64,000 nt of DNA, taken from the NCBI GenBank assembly GCA_963576735.1, contig OY755187.1:7316001-7380000 (forward strand), given 5' to 3'. Made by a program: the position numbers and the translations under genes. Shown piece after piece: positions 52,301 to 63,896 of this stretch. The notes below the pieces were generated by a model. The model had not been told where the DNA came from and searched no databases. It saw only the letters and a program-made list of their open reading frames with translations. Every line of letters begins with the position of its first letter. Position 1 is the stretch's first letter. This DNA comes from Bedellia somnulentella. Its lineage: Eukaryota; Arthropoda; Insecta; Lepidoptera; Bedelliidae.

Positions 52301-53334
52301 TATGTATAAAACGAGCGAGCGTAGCGCAGCGGAGCGAGCACCTAAATGCCTGATGCATGGTATACTACTAAGCGGGGTATACTACTTACTTAAAATATGC
52401 CTGCAAAATTATTCATAGCAGTAGGTACCATTCAATACATCTGTATTTCAAATACATGGAAAATGATTTTTTGGAATAGTGATTATTCGGAAAAGCAATA
52501 TTGCGGAACTAAGGTATATCTGGTTTTCGATTCTTTGGGAATCCGTTCTAGTGGTTAATCAAAATGATAGTAAACAAAAACAAAAACCAAACGATAATCT
52601 GGAATGTAAGAATATGGTATTTGAAATTTCGGTGAAACAATATTATGGCAATTTAAAAAAAGGCGATTAGTTTTCGGTAAAATAATATTCGGGTTTAAAA
52701 GTTTCGGATATACAGTATGTAACCGTTTTTGCCAAATTTCAATACGTTGGGCTAAAAATATATAAAAAATCGTGTCAATACAAACTTTAACACACATAAC
52801 TTCTGAACAACATCATAGAGCAATACCATCTTGAACTTCAAACTCGATTTTCTCGAAAGTTACTTTCTGTGGGTTGGAACATTTCTTCTAAACACGGTCC
52901 ATTTAACCTTATTTATTTCATACTCTATGTGCAAATATATAAATATCTATATAAATAAATGATTTTATATTTGCATATTTGCCATGAGATTCTGGTAGAC
53001 CTATAATTCATAGATTTTTTGTTTGCTCACAGTAATTTATTTTTAAATTTATTGTTTGTCTGCTGTCTACTACTTTTAGGGTAATATAAATTGTCGTTTT
53101 ATTTACTTTTACCTACCCTACTCTCTTAATTTCACTCAGAAAAAAATTACGTAGATGTACGTATTTTCTATATGGCAATTTCACATTTTCTTTATCTGAC
53201 CTACGCCTTTTTTTAAATCCGAGTTGGCAACACTGCTCGCCGCCAAACAGTGCCGAAATCACTTTTAGAGGGGATTGACGCGCTTCTTACCGTGCGCTTC
53301 GTACCTTGGTTACGAGTTTTTTCGCTAATACATC

Positions 53335-56300
53335 ATGGCATCGACTAGTGGTGTTTCTATATGTACAAGAAGTAAAACGGAAGTGTGGTTAGTGGGGCAG
53401 ACATTGCCTGTTCTGTTAGAGACGAAGCTTTCATCGATGAAAGAAGTATTACAGTGGTTTTTCTACCATAAAATCGAGAGAAAACAAACCGTCAATGCTT
53501 CTGCTGAGTTTACTGCTCTCGAAGTCTTGGCTGTATGGAAAAACGCAAGCATACCTACTCGGAAAAAACAGCATGTGAAAGAAAAAAAATGAAACAATTT
53601 AATCTAAGGTAATCTCTCAAAAAAAATAAGGAAAATAAGAAAAAGCGATCGGAATCAATGCAAGATAAAGAAAAAACATGGCAGATTACACTTGAAGAAC
53701 TCTTTGACATAGCTCATGCTAACGCTTTGGAAACTATGGAAATCGAAGAAGATAAGCAGTTTTTGCTAGCTCAAAGACAGGGTCCTTTTGGAAAGATTGG
53801 ATCATTAGATAAAAAACATACGACGAAGGTACTTAAAAACAGGTTAGAGCAGAGTGACTACAAAACTTAAAACGGCGAGAAGCGGCAGGACTAAGAAGAT
53901 TAACGGCAAAATGTCTTTTAGCATCCTCATCCACATCACCATCTTTAATGGGCAGCAGCGTGGATGAGACTTGTGTCGTTTCACAACAGCCAGGTCCCTC
54001 TACTTCGGGAGCCCCACCAGCAAAACGAGGCAGGAAAAATATAATAGATGACCGTTTAGCTGTAAGCCTCGATGTAGCCAAATTAAGCGATAGAAAAGCT
54101 GCTGTCGTCCTTACATCCGCACCGCAAAGTGCTAAATGCGATCCTGTAAAGTACAGCATAAACAAGTCTTCCATTCGTCGTCAACGAATACAACATAGAG
54201 AGAAAATAGCACAATGCTTAAAATCAGAATTTAAACCAGAAGTGCCCCTCACCGCTCACTGGGATGGCAAAATGTGTGAAGATATCACTGGGCATGAGAT
54301 TGTAAACCGATTACCAATTTTAGTCTCCAGTCAGAGTCTCGACCAGCTTCTAGGCGTCCCGAAGCTTAGCCGAGGAATAGGTGACGCTATTGCAACAGCT
54401 GTTTATGATACAATAACTTCATGGGGCTTAAGTGAAAAAATAAAGTGTATGAGTTTTGATACCACCGCATCAAACACCGGTCATAGAAATGGAGCATGCA
54501 TCCTTTTAGAACAAAAATTTGAAAAGGATTTACTCTTGCCGGCTTGCCGTCACCATATTTTAGAAACAATTCTAGAAGCCGTGGTTCTTCTGGGTTTGGG
54601 CCCGTCTAGTGGGCCTGATATCCATATATTTAAGCGATACAAGAACCATTGGACGAAAATTAATAAAGATCATTTCAAATCTATATCTACCGTAACTTCT
54701 TTGTTGAAAGATTGTGAAACCATATCCAATAACATAATTTCTTTCGCCAAAGAACAGTTAACGTTATATCAGCCGAGGGATGATTATAAAGAACTACTGC
54801 AGCTGGTTGTGATATTCCTGGGAGGTACATTTGAAAAACCAATGACCTTCAGAGCACCTGCAGGTTTGCACAGAGCTCGATGGATGGCGACAGTCATTTA
54901 TTCATTAAAAAATTTCTTATTTAGAGACCAATTCATAATGTCCAAGAAAGAGCTTAAAGGAATAAAAGATATCTGCTTATTCATCGTAACAATATATACT
55001 AAGTATTTATTTATTTATTTACACACAAAATATAATCTTGACAGATGAGACACCTAATATGATTACATTTCACTTAACATTTCAATCGAAAATGTATACA
55101 ATAACACGTAACAGATAACACATAGAACAAAAAAGCTAAGAAAAGAAACACCAATATATAAAATTTACCACTATCTTATATTAATATCATTTATGTCTAT
55201 AATAACTTAAATAACTAACGCACGACAAGTAGAGTATTTAAATTTCCATTTTCAATACTTATAGCACAAATACCTAGGAGAAGCATTTGTGAAGTCAATC
55301 TGTGAGCACGCAAATAAATCCACCTCCTCTGCAATCTGACTCAGCGCCACGAGCGCTCTAGAGAAAGGACTCTGACTCTGCAAGTTTGTACGAGCCGATG
55401 GCAATAAGAACATCGACCTTGGCGCCGTCTCAGTGTGTTACTAGGAACAGCGAGCGTTAACATGCTCAAAAGTGTAGGGTTGTAAATGTGACCCCTTAAA
55501 ATATTATGTAAATATTTGATCAATGTAAAATCCCTTCTTACACTCAATGAGTTGTACACCACCATACCCAGTTCGAATAAAGTAGGGTACATCAATGGGT
55601 AGTAGGGGATACACACCGTACATTTTAAGATAAAGAAATCTAGTAAATTTGTTCTGTATTTTCTCCACTATGAAGCAATATTTTGCTTCATGGGGAGACC
55701 AGACAACTGCGTTAAATTCTAATTTACTTCGGACTAAAGCATTGTACATAGATTTAATACATTCTAGGTTCACAAATCCTTTGGCTGTGCGAAGCACGAA
55801 CCCGAGAATCCTGAACGCATATTTACAAATATCAACAACGTGATTACGAAAATGCAAATCTGATATAATTCTCACTCCCAGATCTCGTACTTCTTGTACG
55901 CGTGGTAATACGGCTCCGTCTATACTGTACTCGTAGTAACAAGGACTACGCTTCCGGCTAAAAGTTATAGTTTCACATTTTTTTATATTTAATTTATTTG
56001 TTTTACTCCATAAAACTACTCTGTCTATATCGTTCTGTAGAAGGAAGCTATCTTCTACAGATTTGATTGGTAGCATAAGCTTCACATCGTCGGCAAACAT
56101 GAGACATGTGGCACTTACAATAACGTCTGGTAGATCATTTATCATCAACAGGAACCCAAGAGGGCCCAGGGGCCCAGGTTGGAACCTTGATTCACGCCCG
56201 AAAACGTAGGGTACTCGGCAGACACACACCCACGGTAACTTACAAATTGCCGTCTATCCTTCATGTAGTTGACCATTAGCTTTAGTGAATGAGGTGTGAA

Positions 56301-56809
56301 ACCCAATTTTGCAAGTTTGGCCAACTATATGTCGCCATCCACCGTATCGAAAGCTTTTTGAAAGTCACGCGGTACTCAGCACCTTCTGCGGCATCTGCAC
56401 CAAGGAATGATCTGCAGCTTTTAAAAGATCTTGAATTATATGAGAGGATCAATGAAAAAATCTCAAAATCTGCATTGAAAAAAATGATGGGCCAGTTATG
56501 GTATTTATCGGAAAGAACTTATAGGTTTCGCCTTTTTCGACGACTTAATAGACATAAAAACCAAAAAGAATATGGTAAAAGATTTTGAAAAATGTCATGG
56601 AAACATGGAATAATTATGCTAGAAATAAGGCAATAGTTGAGAAAATGCGTGTTGTGAACGACATCGCAGAGCAAGGCGTGGCGCTTATGGAGGAATATAA
56701 TAAATTACACACCAATAATGAAGAACTGAAACAATACCTGTTGTTACTGGTTAAAGACTATCGGAAGAAGATTCCAAATACGAAGAAATCTACTTTATTG
56801 TCAACCTAA
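53335..56809 (+). pseudogene. Uncharacterised transposase-like gene, split by a LINE
   Basis: The ORF starts MASTSGVSICTRSKTEVWLV. A helical N-terminal domain (53335-53592) shifts frame into FDIAHANALETMEIEEDKQF (to 53870), then into 53948-54998 with LTAHWDGKMCEDITGHEIVN, QLLGVPKLSRGIGDA, CMSFDTTASNTGHRNGACIL and ACRHHILETILEAV. It resumes after a LINE at 56376 with YSAPSAASAPRNDLQLLKDL and LWYLSE, and ends with VVNDIAEQGVALMEEYNK and YRKKIPNTKKSTL at 56809. WDGK, FDTTASN and CRHH suggest an RNase H-type core like that of hAT proteins. Multicopy homologues with this order exist in other invertebrates, but I cannot give a superfamily. No TIRs were found. Confidence 0.6.
54999..56375 (-). mobile_element. 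Jockey-like LINE, 5'-truncated
   Basis: On the minus strand the ORF2 reverse transcriptase reads QKAFDTVDGDI, GFTPHSLKLMVNYMKDRRQF, LLMINDLPDV, the catalytic LMFADDVKLML (intact FADD), NIKKCETITFSRKRS, RDLGVRI and YNALVRSKLEFNAVVWSPHE. A C-terminal region and a 3' UTR end in an (AAAT)n tail at 55005-55022. A frame break near 56200 and the missing 5' half make it dead on arrival, as usual for LINE copies. It interrupts the gene at 53335; the flanks TACTAAG and TACTCAG may be a decayed target duplication. Confidence 0.85.
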
Positions 56810-56816
56810 TTACTAA

Positions 56817-57017
56817 TGTTAATGTTGTTTTAGTTACTTGTCGTCATTTTTGTTGGCATTAGTCTATGATAGACAATGTAATTATATTAAAGTTGGTAAC
56901 ATTTAAAAAAATATGTGTGATTGTCTCTGTGGTAGCACTTGTAATCTTGTCTTGTCTCATAAGTTAAGTTACAATAAAACTCCAAGAAAGTATCTGCTGT
57001 TTTTCATTTAAACTACA
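56817..57017 (+). repeat. Ty1/copia 5' LTR candidate
   Basis: It runs from TGTTAATGTTG to AAACTACA and is followed by GGTTATGGGC (57018-57027), the primer site of copia-type elements that use an internal fragment of initiator Met tRNA. It contains AATAAAAC near its end. The matching 3' LTR is not in the window. Confidence 0.6.
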
Positions 57018-57204
57018 GGTTATGGGCACAGACACATAACTTAAAAATAAGGAAGCAAACCATTTGGATCAAAAACTGTTTCGTCGAAGAAAAACAATTG
57101 GCGGCACCGGCACGTAGCGCGGGAAGTTGTTTGAGGTTAACTTTTGTGGTAAAAGAAAACTTGCAACGCAAGGACGGGACGAACAGACAGTTATTATATT
57201 ACAA

Positions 57205-57406
57205 TATGGAAGAAAACAAGCAGGCAAGCATTAATTTGGAGGGTGCATCAAATTGGAATGTGTGGAAGTTCCAATCCGCCATTTTACTTCGTAGTCATGG
57301 GCTGTTGGATGTGGTGCAGGGAATCTCAGTGAAGCCGAGTGATGCCACTAAAATAACCATGAAGCTACTAACTAAACAGGAGAGCGTACTCACAAAAATA
57401 TGGTAA
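57205..57406 (+). pseudogene. Ty1/copia Gag, N-terminal part
   Basis: MEENKQASINLEGASNWNVW then KFQSAILLRSHGLLDVVQG is the start of a copia gag (UBN2-like). The frame is cut shortly before 57406 by a 2.2-kb inserted block and resumes at about 59650. Confidence 0.75.
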
Positions 57407-59645
57407 ACAAAAATGCAATTTATTACCATGCAATAAAGTTAATTATCTTTTAAAGACTGTCAAGCAGAGAAACGTCCTAGAACGAGAGCCGTGTGAGAGA
57501 GAAGTGTGTCCCGCTCGCGCGGTTGCCAGTCGAGATTAAGTTCAAAGAAAAACAAATTGAAACTTATTTATAGGGAATATTTTATAAAAAGCAGGTTATT
57601 AACTGTTCCTTTTTTGTATTTTCTTTTAATTATTATTGTCGCCTATTGATTTGGAGATAAATAATTGGTTAAGTTTGGCAAAAGAGATGTTAATATTTGT
57701 CACGGGTATCCCCATCGAAACAAGATAAATGTGGTGTCCACAATTTATTATCTGTTTGAGTGTTTTGGAGCTTTTATCATTTAATTAAGAAAATATAGTG
57801 ATAAATATGGGTTCATGTTATGGAACAATAAATAAAATAACCTGTATCATAAAGATACCTCAGTAAGAGGCGACTAACGGTATTGGGCCTTTTAAGGGAT
57901 TTTTGGGCAATGCGGTGGAGACCCATCACCAACAACCTTTTTTTTCACCATCTTTTCCCCACGCAACTTCCAAAAGTGGCTGAGGAATTTCTAATTCATT
58001 AGCTCTGGCTATCCCTTCTAGGGATTTGTAGCCGTGAGTATATGTATTTATAGTGATAACTATTGTAACCTTCGTAGTTCTAATCCTTACTAATATTATA
58101 AACGCGAAAATAACTCTTGGTCTGTCTGTTTCACGTTTAAACCATAAACCGATTTCCTTACAATTTGATACAAGTGTAGACTGCTGAAAAATGTATTAAA
58201 GGAATTGAAATAGGGAATGATAATTACAATGGAAATTTTCTTAAAAAATAAAAAATGAAATCGTAATATTTGCGGAAAAGCTGTTTACTCTTTTTGTCAC
58301 TAACTCAAAAGGATCCTTTGAAGATAATAATAAAAATAAGCTGATGTCTTTGACTATACAGTATTTTACTACAAATCTACATAAATACAATCATCAACAT
58401 CCGTTGCATTCATTTGAAATCGAAGATAATCATGAAATGCAGTTAATCAAACCTGTTGCTTCAAAATTTTTAACCTACGAATGACGCATTACTATAAAAC
58501 AAAGAGTCTACGTAGATTAGGAAACAAAGTGGGATTGAGACAAAAACTACACAAAACTATCATATTTAGTAATGTATAAGTAAGACAAATAAGACTATGG
58601 CAGGTAGGTTGCTTTTGAAGTTGATTTATGACCCGTTTTGTAAAGTACTAAGATTGATAGATTATCCAATTATAATAACAACTTTTATATTTTACTTTCT
58701 ATCAATGGTTTTCTAATGTAGCATTGTTTTAACGGATTGTGAAAAAGACAATAAGTAATTGTATTTAAGTATGTCAACAAATGTTTTAAAATTTATTTCA
58801 TTTTGATTTTTTTGGGGAAAAAATATGGTTTTGTTAATAAAGAACCGTGACAAATATTTTAGTAAAGTTGCCAAATATCCATATAGAAAATTAGTATATC
58901 GCAACAATGCTAAATACTCTTAGCATTACGTCAGCTTATTGTGACCTTTCTAGTTCAAATAAATAATAAAATAATACATGTAAGTGAAATAAAATGCTGT
59001 GTAGTGACGGCTTTAAATAGCACAAATCTTCTGCTACCTGCGTGCTTTGGAAGAGGTAACTGAGGGTTCTGGGGCTTTTGAAGTTTTTTATTAGATAATT
59101 TATCATCCTTTTAATACCACCTTCCTTTGCTTACCATCTTTTCTCTACTCAACTTCAAAAAGTGGTTGAGAAAATTTTAATTCTCAAGCAATGGCTACCC
59201 ATTCTTTTATAATGTATTAATTAAGAATAAATATGTATAAAAAACACGTTGATTTACCAAACACAATGTATATATGTAAATATAAGTGTTTTTATAATAT
59301 TTTTTATACTGTACGTATATAAATATAACTAATAAATAAAGGATAAATAAAGGAAAGAAAAATTTCGACACAGGTGGGGATCGAACCCGCGACCTCGGGT
59401 ATACGCCCCCGTCGCTCTGCCAATTGAGCTACCGTGTCAAAGGCTGCGAGTGCATCAGGTCCCCACATGAGGTTTTCATGAACAAAAACATTCAAAATAT
59501 GTAAATATAAGTGTTTTTGTATCCTTTAGAGGAACTCTTATTAAAACACCAACAGATGGTCACCCTACTTAAAACGAGACACAGTTAGCTAGTTAGCCAT
59601 CCTTTTTCAGGACACTTTAGGTCGCCAGCGCGCGTTCCTGTTTAA
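57407..59645. other. Inserted block of dispersed repeats within copia gag
   Basis: It contains a third S1 copy (57865-58050), a diverged S1 copy (59041-59205) and a tRNA-like unit (59341-59500). A stretch with ACTAATATTATAAACGCGAA (58091-58110) is a motif widespread in lepidopteran repeats. No gene is visible. Confidence 0.5.
59341..59500 (-). repeat. tRNA-like repeat, further copy
   Basis: A minus-strand tRNA-like sequence (59367-59438; D-arm TAGCTCAATTGGCAGAGC, T-arm with GGTTCGATCCC) is followed by CCCACATGAGG as in the 301-bp array units. Same family as 31381-32238 and 35894-36182. Confidence 0.65.
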
Positions 59646-59649
59646 ATAA

Positions 59650-62088
59650 TACTTCTATGAAAATAACAGAATGGGACAAACGTGACGCAAAAGCTCAAAC
59701 ATGGATTGTTACTAGGATTTCCGAAAAAGTAATGATGCATATTATAACTTGCACTTCGGCGGCGCAAATGTGGAACAAACTGGAGAGCGTTTATGAGCAG
59801 AAATCCGATACAAGTATCCACTTAATACAACAAAGATTTTTTCAATATAAGTTCAAAGATGGAATTGAGATGTCTTCATTTTTGTCAAAAATAGAAGAGA
59901 TGAAAAATCAGTGGGAGAAGATATCTCAGAAAAATTCGTCATTACAAAGGTTTTAATGTCACTTACAGACTATTACAAACACTTCCTATCTGCATGGGAA
60001 TCTGCACCGGATGATAAACAAACCTATGATAATCTAGTAGCAAGATTATTGATAGAAGAGGAAAGGTTGAGAGATACAAAGGAAATACCCGTGCAATCAG
60101 CATCGTCCGTGGCTTTTGTTGCTAGAGGATTTGATAAAAAGGACATCAAATGCTATAAGTGTCATAATAAAGGTCATTTTCAAACTTTGGAATCCAAAGT
60201 GAGTGCCGTAATAAACAAAACAATAAAATGGAAAATAATAACAAACGAGATAATAAGTGTTTTTACTGGAAGAAATTAGGACATTTAAAAAGTGAATGTT
60301 GGTTTAGAAAGAATAAAGACAAGAGTGAAAATAATAATGCTTTTGTAACCCAGAGTACAAGCGAACAATTTCAAAAAGCACAGTGGATAGTGGACACAGG
60401 TGCGAGTAACCATATGTGTTGTGATCGTGATTTATTTACCACATATACTCCATCAACATTAAACACGGTTGTTACTGTAGGGAATGGTAACTTGTGTAGT
60501 GTGCATGGTTCCGGACAGATTGTGCTGCAAGTTAACAACGGCGAAAAATGGATTGACACAACCATTGATCATGTGTTATTCGTTCCAGAATTAAAAACAA
60601 ACTTGCTATCTGTCAAATGCATCATGGATAGAGGTTATGTTATGGTTACAAATGAAAACATTTGCAAATTTTCAAAGAAAAACAAAGTGTGTGCGGTATC
60701 TTATCGTAATCAGGATATGTATTTATTAGAGGTGCGTTACAAACATGTTACAGCAAATGTGGCTAAGATGCAATCTGACTTAAATGAATGGCACGAAAAA
60801 CTAGCACATCAAAATATGCAGCATGTAAAAAAGGTACTAGCGCAGACTAAAATTGAAGCTACTGATAACTTTATTAACAACTGTAAAGGATGTTTAGAGG
60901 GAAAATCACATCGCCTGCCTTTTTCTATAAGTCAGACAACAACTTCAAGAGTGTGTGAATTAATCCATGCGGATGTATGCGGCCCGATGGAGGAGAATTC
61001 CATTGGAGGAGACAAGTATTTTCTTCTGCTAAAAGATGATTTTTCAAAATACAGAACTGTCTATTTTTTGAAAGGAAAGTATGAAGTTAAAGCTTACATT
61101 GAAAAGTTTATAAAGTTCAGTAAAAACATGACTGGCAAGAAAATTTTATATTTTAGAAGTGATAATGGTTTTGAGTTTATTAATAAAAATATGAAAGAAA
61201 TGTTTGCTCAGTTTGGAATTATACATCAGACAACAGTTGCATATACTCCAGAGCAAAATGGAAAAGCCGAGCGTGAAAATAGGACATTAGTGGAAACAGC
61301 TCGATCTCTATTGTATGCCAAGGAATTGCCAAAGAAATTATGGGCTGAGGCAATAAATACTGGATGTTATGTACTTAACCGAACAGGACTGAGTACTGAT
61401 AAAGTGAAAACTCCATATGAGGTTTGGACAGGTAAAAATTATAACATACATGATTTAAAGATCTTTGGAAACCCTGTATTTGTCCATATCCCTAAAGAAA
61501 AGAGAACAAAATGGGACTCTAAAGGTGAAAAAGGAATTATGGTAGGCTCTGGAGAGGAGACAAAAGGATACAGAATATTTTTTTGAGAAAAACAATACTG
61601 TTCAGATAAAAAGAGATGTGACATTGTTAAACTGCTCAAAAGAAATAGATTATAATATTGTATTGGAAGATGAACAAGACAAAAGAGAAATGCCTAGTCA
61701 ATATGTAGAATTAAAATCACCTAAAGAAAAATCCAGTGATTCAAGTTCTGAAGATTGTGATGATGATAGCACTTATGAACCAGCTACTAGTGACTGTGAT
61801 GATGATGTGGAGGTCGGAGCAGAGCCACTAAGAAGAGAACCTAGTCAGCGTAAGAAAAAGCAAACATCATTCTACAAATGCAATAATGTAGTTTTGTTAA
61901 ATGAGGATGAGCCGAGAACATACCAAGAAGCTATGAGGCATGAAAATGCATCTGAATGGCAAAAGGCAATACAAACAGAGCTGAATACACTAGCAGAAAA
62001 TAGGACATGGGAATTTTGTCAGAAATCTGGTGATAGTAAGGTGATTTCTAGTAAATGGGTATTTATATATATGAATAAGTGCTATTAA
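59650..62088 (+). pseudogene. Ty1/copia Gag-Pol (gag end, protease, integrase, start of RT)
   Basis: Gag continues with TEWDKRDAKAQTWIVTRIS and CHNKGHF and CFYWKKLGHLKSEC knuckles; the first one is broken and the second has W for a usual C. The protease has WIVDTGASNHMCCDRDLF (about 60385). A pre-integrase domain reads LNEWHEKLAHQNMQHVKKV with CKGCLEGKSH. The integrase has IHADVCGPM, FRSDNGFEFIN and TPEQNGKAERENRT (D, D, E). After a TGA at 61586 and a frameshift, an acidic linker and the RT start (NASEWQKAIQTELNTLAENR) are visible to 62088. RT and RNase H are lost. The longest open part is 60228-61586. Confidence 0.85.
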
Positions 62089-63084
62089 ACTACATTAAAC
62101 CTGGAAGAAGCTCTGTCAAAGTCAAGAGAAGGAAAGTGGCAACGGTTGCCGAAGTAATTACTCATGATGAAGTCTACCAAAGATGCTTGTTGATGGAAAC
62201 CGAAAAAGAAAACAAATATAAAAAAACGGAAGATCAGAAATCAGAATATAACATAAAACAAGAAAATCTTAAGCAAGCGAAGAAATTTGAGAAAATGGAA
62301 GTGAACAATAACAAGGACAATACAAAAGGCAACCAAAGACCTAGGTCAAGAGATATAGAACAAAAAAAACAACAAAAAAGCCAGAACATAAAAGAGTTAT
62401 TCAGACTGACAAAAGCAAACAACAAGAAAAACGGAGAAATTTGAAAATAGGAACGAAAAGACGCAGAGATTCAACCTCATCAAGCGAAAATGAGGATGAT
62501 ATTATAATATATGACGACGAAAGCGATACTGATTGTGAGAAATTCTTCGAACATATCAGAGATGGAGACGATGTAGAAAATATTGAATTTTTACGGCAGC
62601 CGGAAAATGACAAACTGGAAACAGAAATTGTGCATGATGATGAGGACAACCGCATTGATTCCTTAGAAAAACTTGAAAAGGACAAGAAAGCGCTACATGG
62701 ATATATAGATGAAAATACTGATAAAACCGAAGAACTGGACAAGGATATAAAGGAAAAAGTAGATGTCGACGCAAATGCTCTTTTTTCTGAAAATGATTGT
62801 TACTGGTAAAATTTACTGCAAAAAAATCGGTTAAGCATTATGTCGGCATAGTTTTACGGATAAATAATGAAGGGTTTCCTGTTGTTAATTACACAAGGAA
62901 AAATTCTAACACCGAAGGTGAAACAACATTTACTTTCCCTCTGATAGAGGATATATCGGAAGTAAAACATAGCGCGGACATTGTTTTAAAGCTACCCTTA
63001 ATTAGTACTCTAATTAGCCAAATAATACATAAACCAGGAATAGCTAAAACACGAAGGCATATAATGTGTTTGTTAAAGTTATAA
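62089..63084 (+). pseudogene. C-terminal part of a pogo/jerky-like transposase
   Basis: Three overlapping frames (62079-62444, 62441-62809, 62797-63084) read as one ancestral ORF. They give IKPGRSSVKVKRRKVATVAE and THDEVYQRCLLME, a long charged helix, an acidic stretch (ENEDDIIIYDDESD) and a terminal KFTAKKSVKHYVGIVLRINN. The basic/acidic tail after a lost DDE domain fits the pogo/jerky type. The assignment is tentative. Two one-base shifts separate the frames. Confidence 0.4.
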
Positions 63085-63166
63085 TAAGACCTTACCTTTC
63101 CTAGCTAGACCTCACAAAATCTGAATTAAAATAAAGTATGTTCCTCTTACCTCACCTGACCTTAAA

Positions 63167-63373
63167 TGGAAGACTAAGCAGAAAGAATATGAGATTGGCG
63201 ATATCGTTTTTCTGAAAGAAGACCAACTGCCGCCTGGAAAATGGGCAATTGGCCCTTCGGTGAGCGGGATGTTTACGCCGATTCTTACATTTATTTTTGA
63301 TGAGTGTATCAGATTATATTTAGTTAGTCATAATGCAGACCACGCAAGAGTGTTGCTGCGTTTCATTATTTAA
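63167..63373 (+). pseudogene. BEL/Pao DUF5641 fragment
   Basis: KQKEYEIGDIVFLKEDQLPP and GKWAIGP match the post-integrase DUF5641 segment of BEL/Pao polyproteins. The frame stays open to a stop at about 63373 but similarity ends at about 63262. Confidence 0.7.
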
Positions 63374-63469
63374 AATTAAATAGTTAGTGCAACCCATCAA
63401 AACTTAACCTTATAACCTTAACCGATAACGGATGCATTAATTCAAGACTTTTTACTTCGCCATCTTGGA

Positions 63470-63896
63470 TGGGAACATATTGAGCGAGAGACTGCTGCAA
63501 CGAAACCTATTGGTACCTAATGCACTTTTTGGAACCTTTATAAATAACCGCCTCATTCGCGTCATCGATGGGGCTTATATCTACATATTAAGCAGCAACT
63601 TCTGATTTCAAATGAAAACTTATAGCCCACACAAGTGCCTTAACTTATTGAAAGAATTCATGATTGTATGCAGTGATGGGTACATCATAGATGTAACTGG
63701 GCCTCATGAAGCCAAAAAGTCCGCTTCAACAATCACAACTGCAACCTTGCACATTGAAGAACATCGATTTGATTGTTTTTATAATAGTAGGGACGTTTTC
63801 TTCCTTGACCGTGGATTCAGAGAGGCAATGAGTGAATTAGAGGCATACGTAACCTACGACCAATCTTATCAGATAAAACAAAGACAGCTGAATTAA
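63470..63896 (+). pseudogene. DDE_Tnp_4-like transposase fragment, second copy
   Basis: NNRLIRVIDGAYIYI (first catalytic Asp), a stop at about 63603, then KTYSPHKCLNLLKEFMIVCS, DGYIIDVTGPH and VFFLDRGFREAM (second Asp region). It is the family seen at 1-185 and covers its catalytic core with different boundaries. Confidence 0.65.

Larger units (their letters stand above)
50457..53004 (+). mobile_element. TIR-bounded element carrying a DUF7869-like ORF
   Basis: TTTACCAGAATCTCATGGC at the left end and its complement (GCCATGAGATTCTGGTAGA) at the right form ~26-bp inverted ends, extended by a shared TATA. The left part holds the ORF at 50520-51288; the right part is non-coding and contains GC hairpins and a SINE. 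An inner pair (GAAATGTTCCAA at about 51503, complement at about 52875) suggests further nesting. It lies within the hAT at 48813-53235. Confidence 0.6.
48813..53235 (+). mobile_element. hAT transposon with 8-bp target duplication CTCGCCGC
   Basis: The ends CAGTGGTACCAACTC and (complement) CAGTGTTGCCAACTC form terminal inverted repeats, and CTCGCCGC lies on both sides (48805-48812, 53236-53243). Sequences near both ends share TCTACGTA and TACGTATTTTCTAT motifs. It contains a transposase with most of its catalytic region deleted, a small MITE in an intron, and a second TIR-bounded element. Confidence 0.85.
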
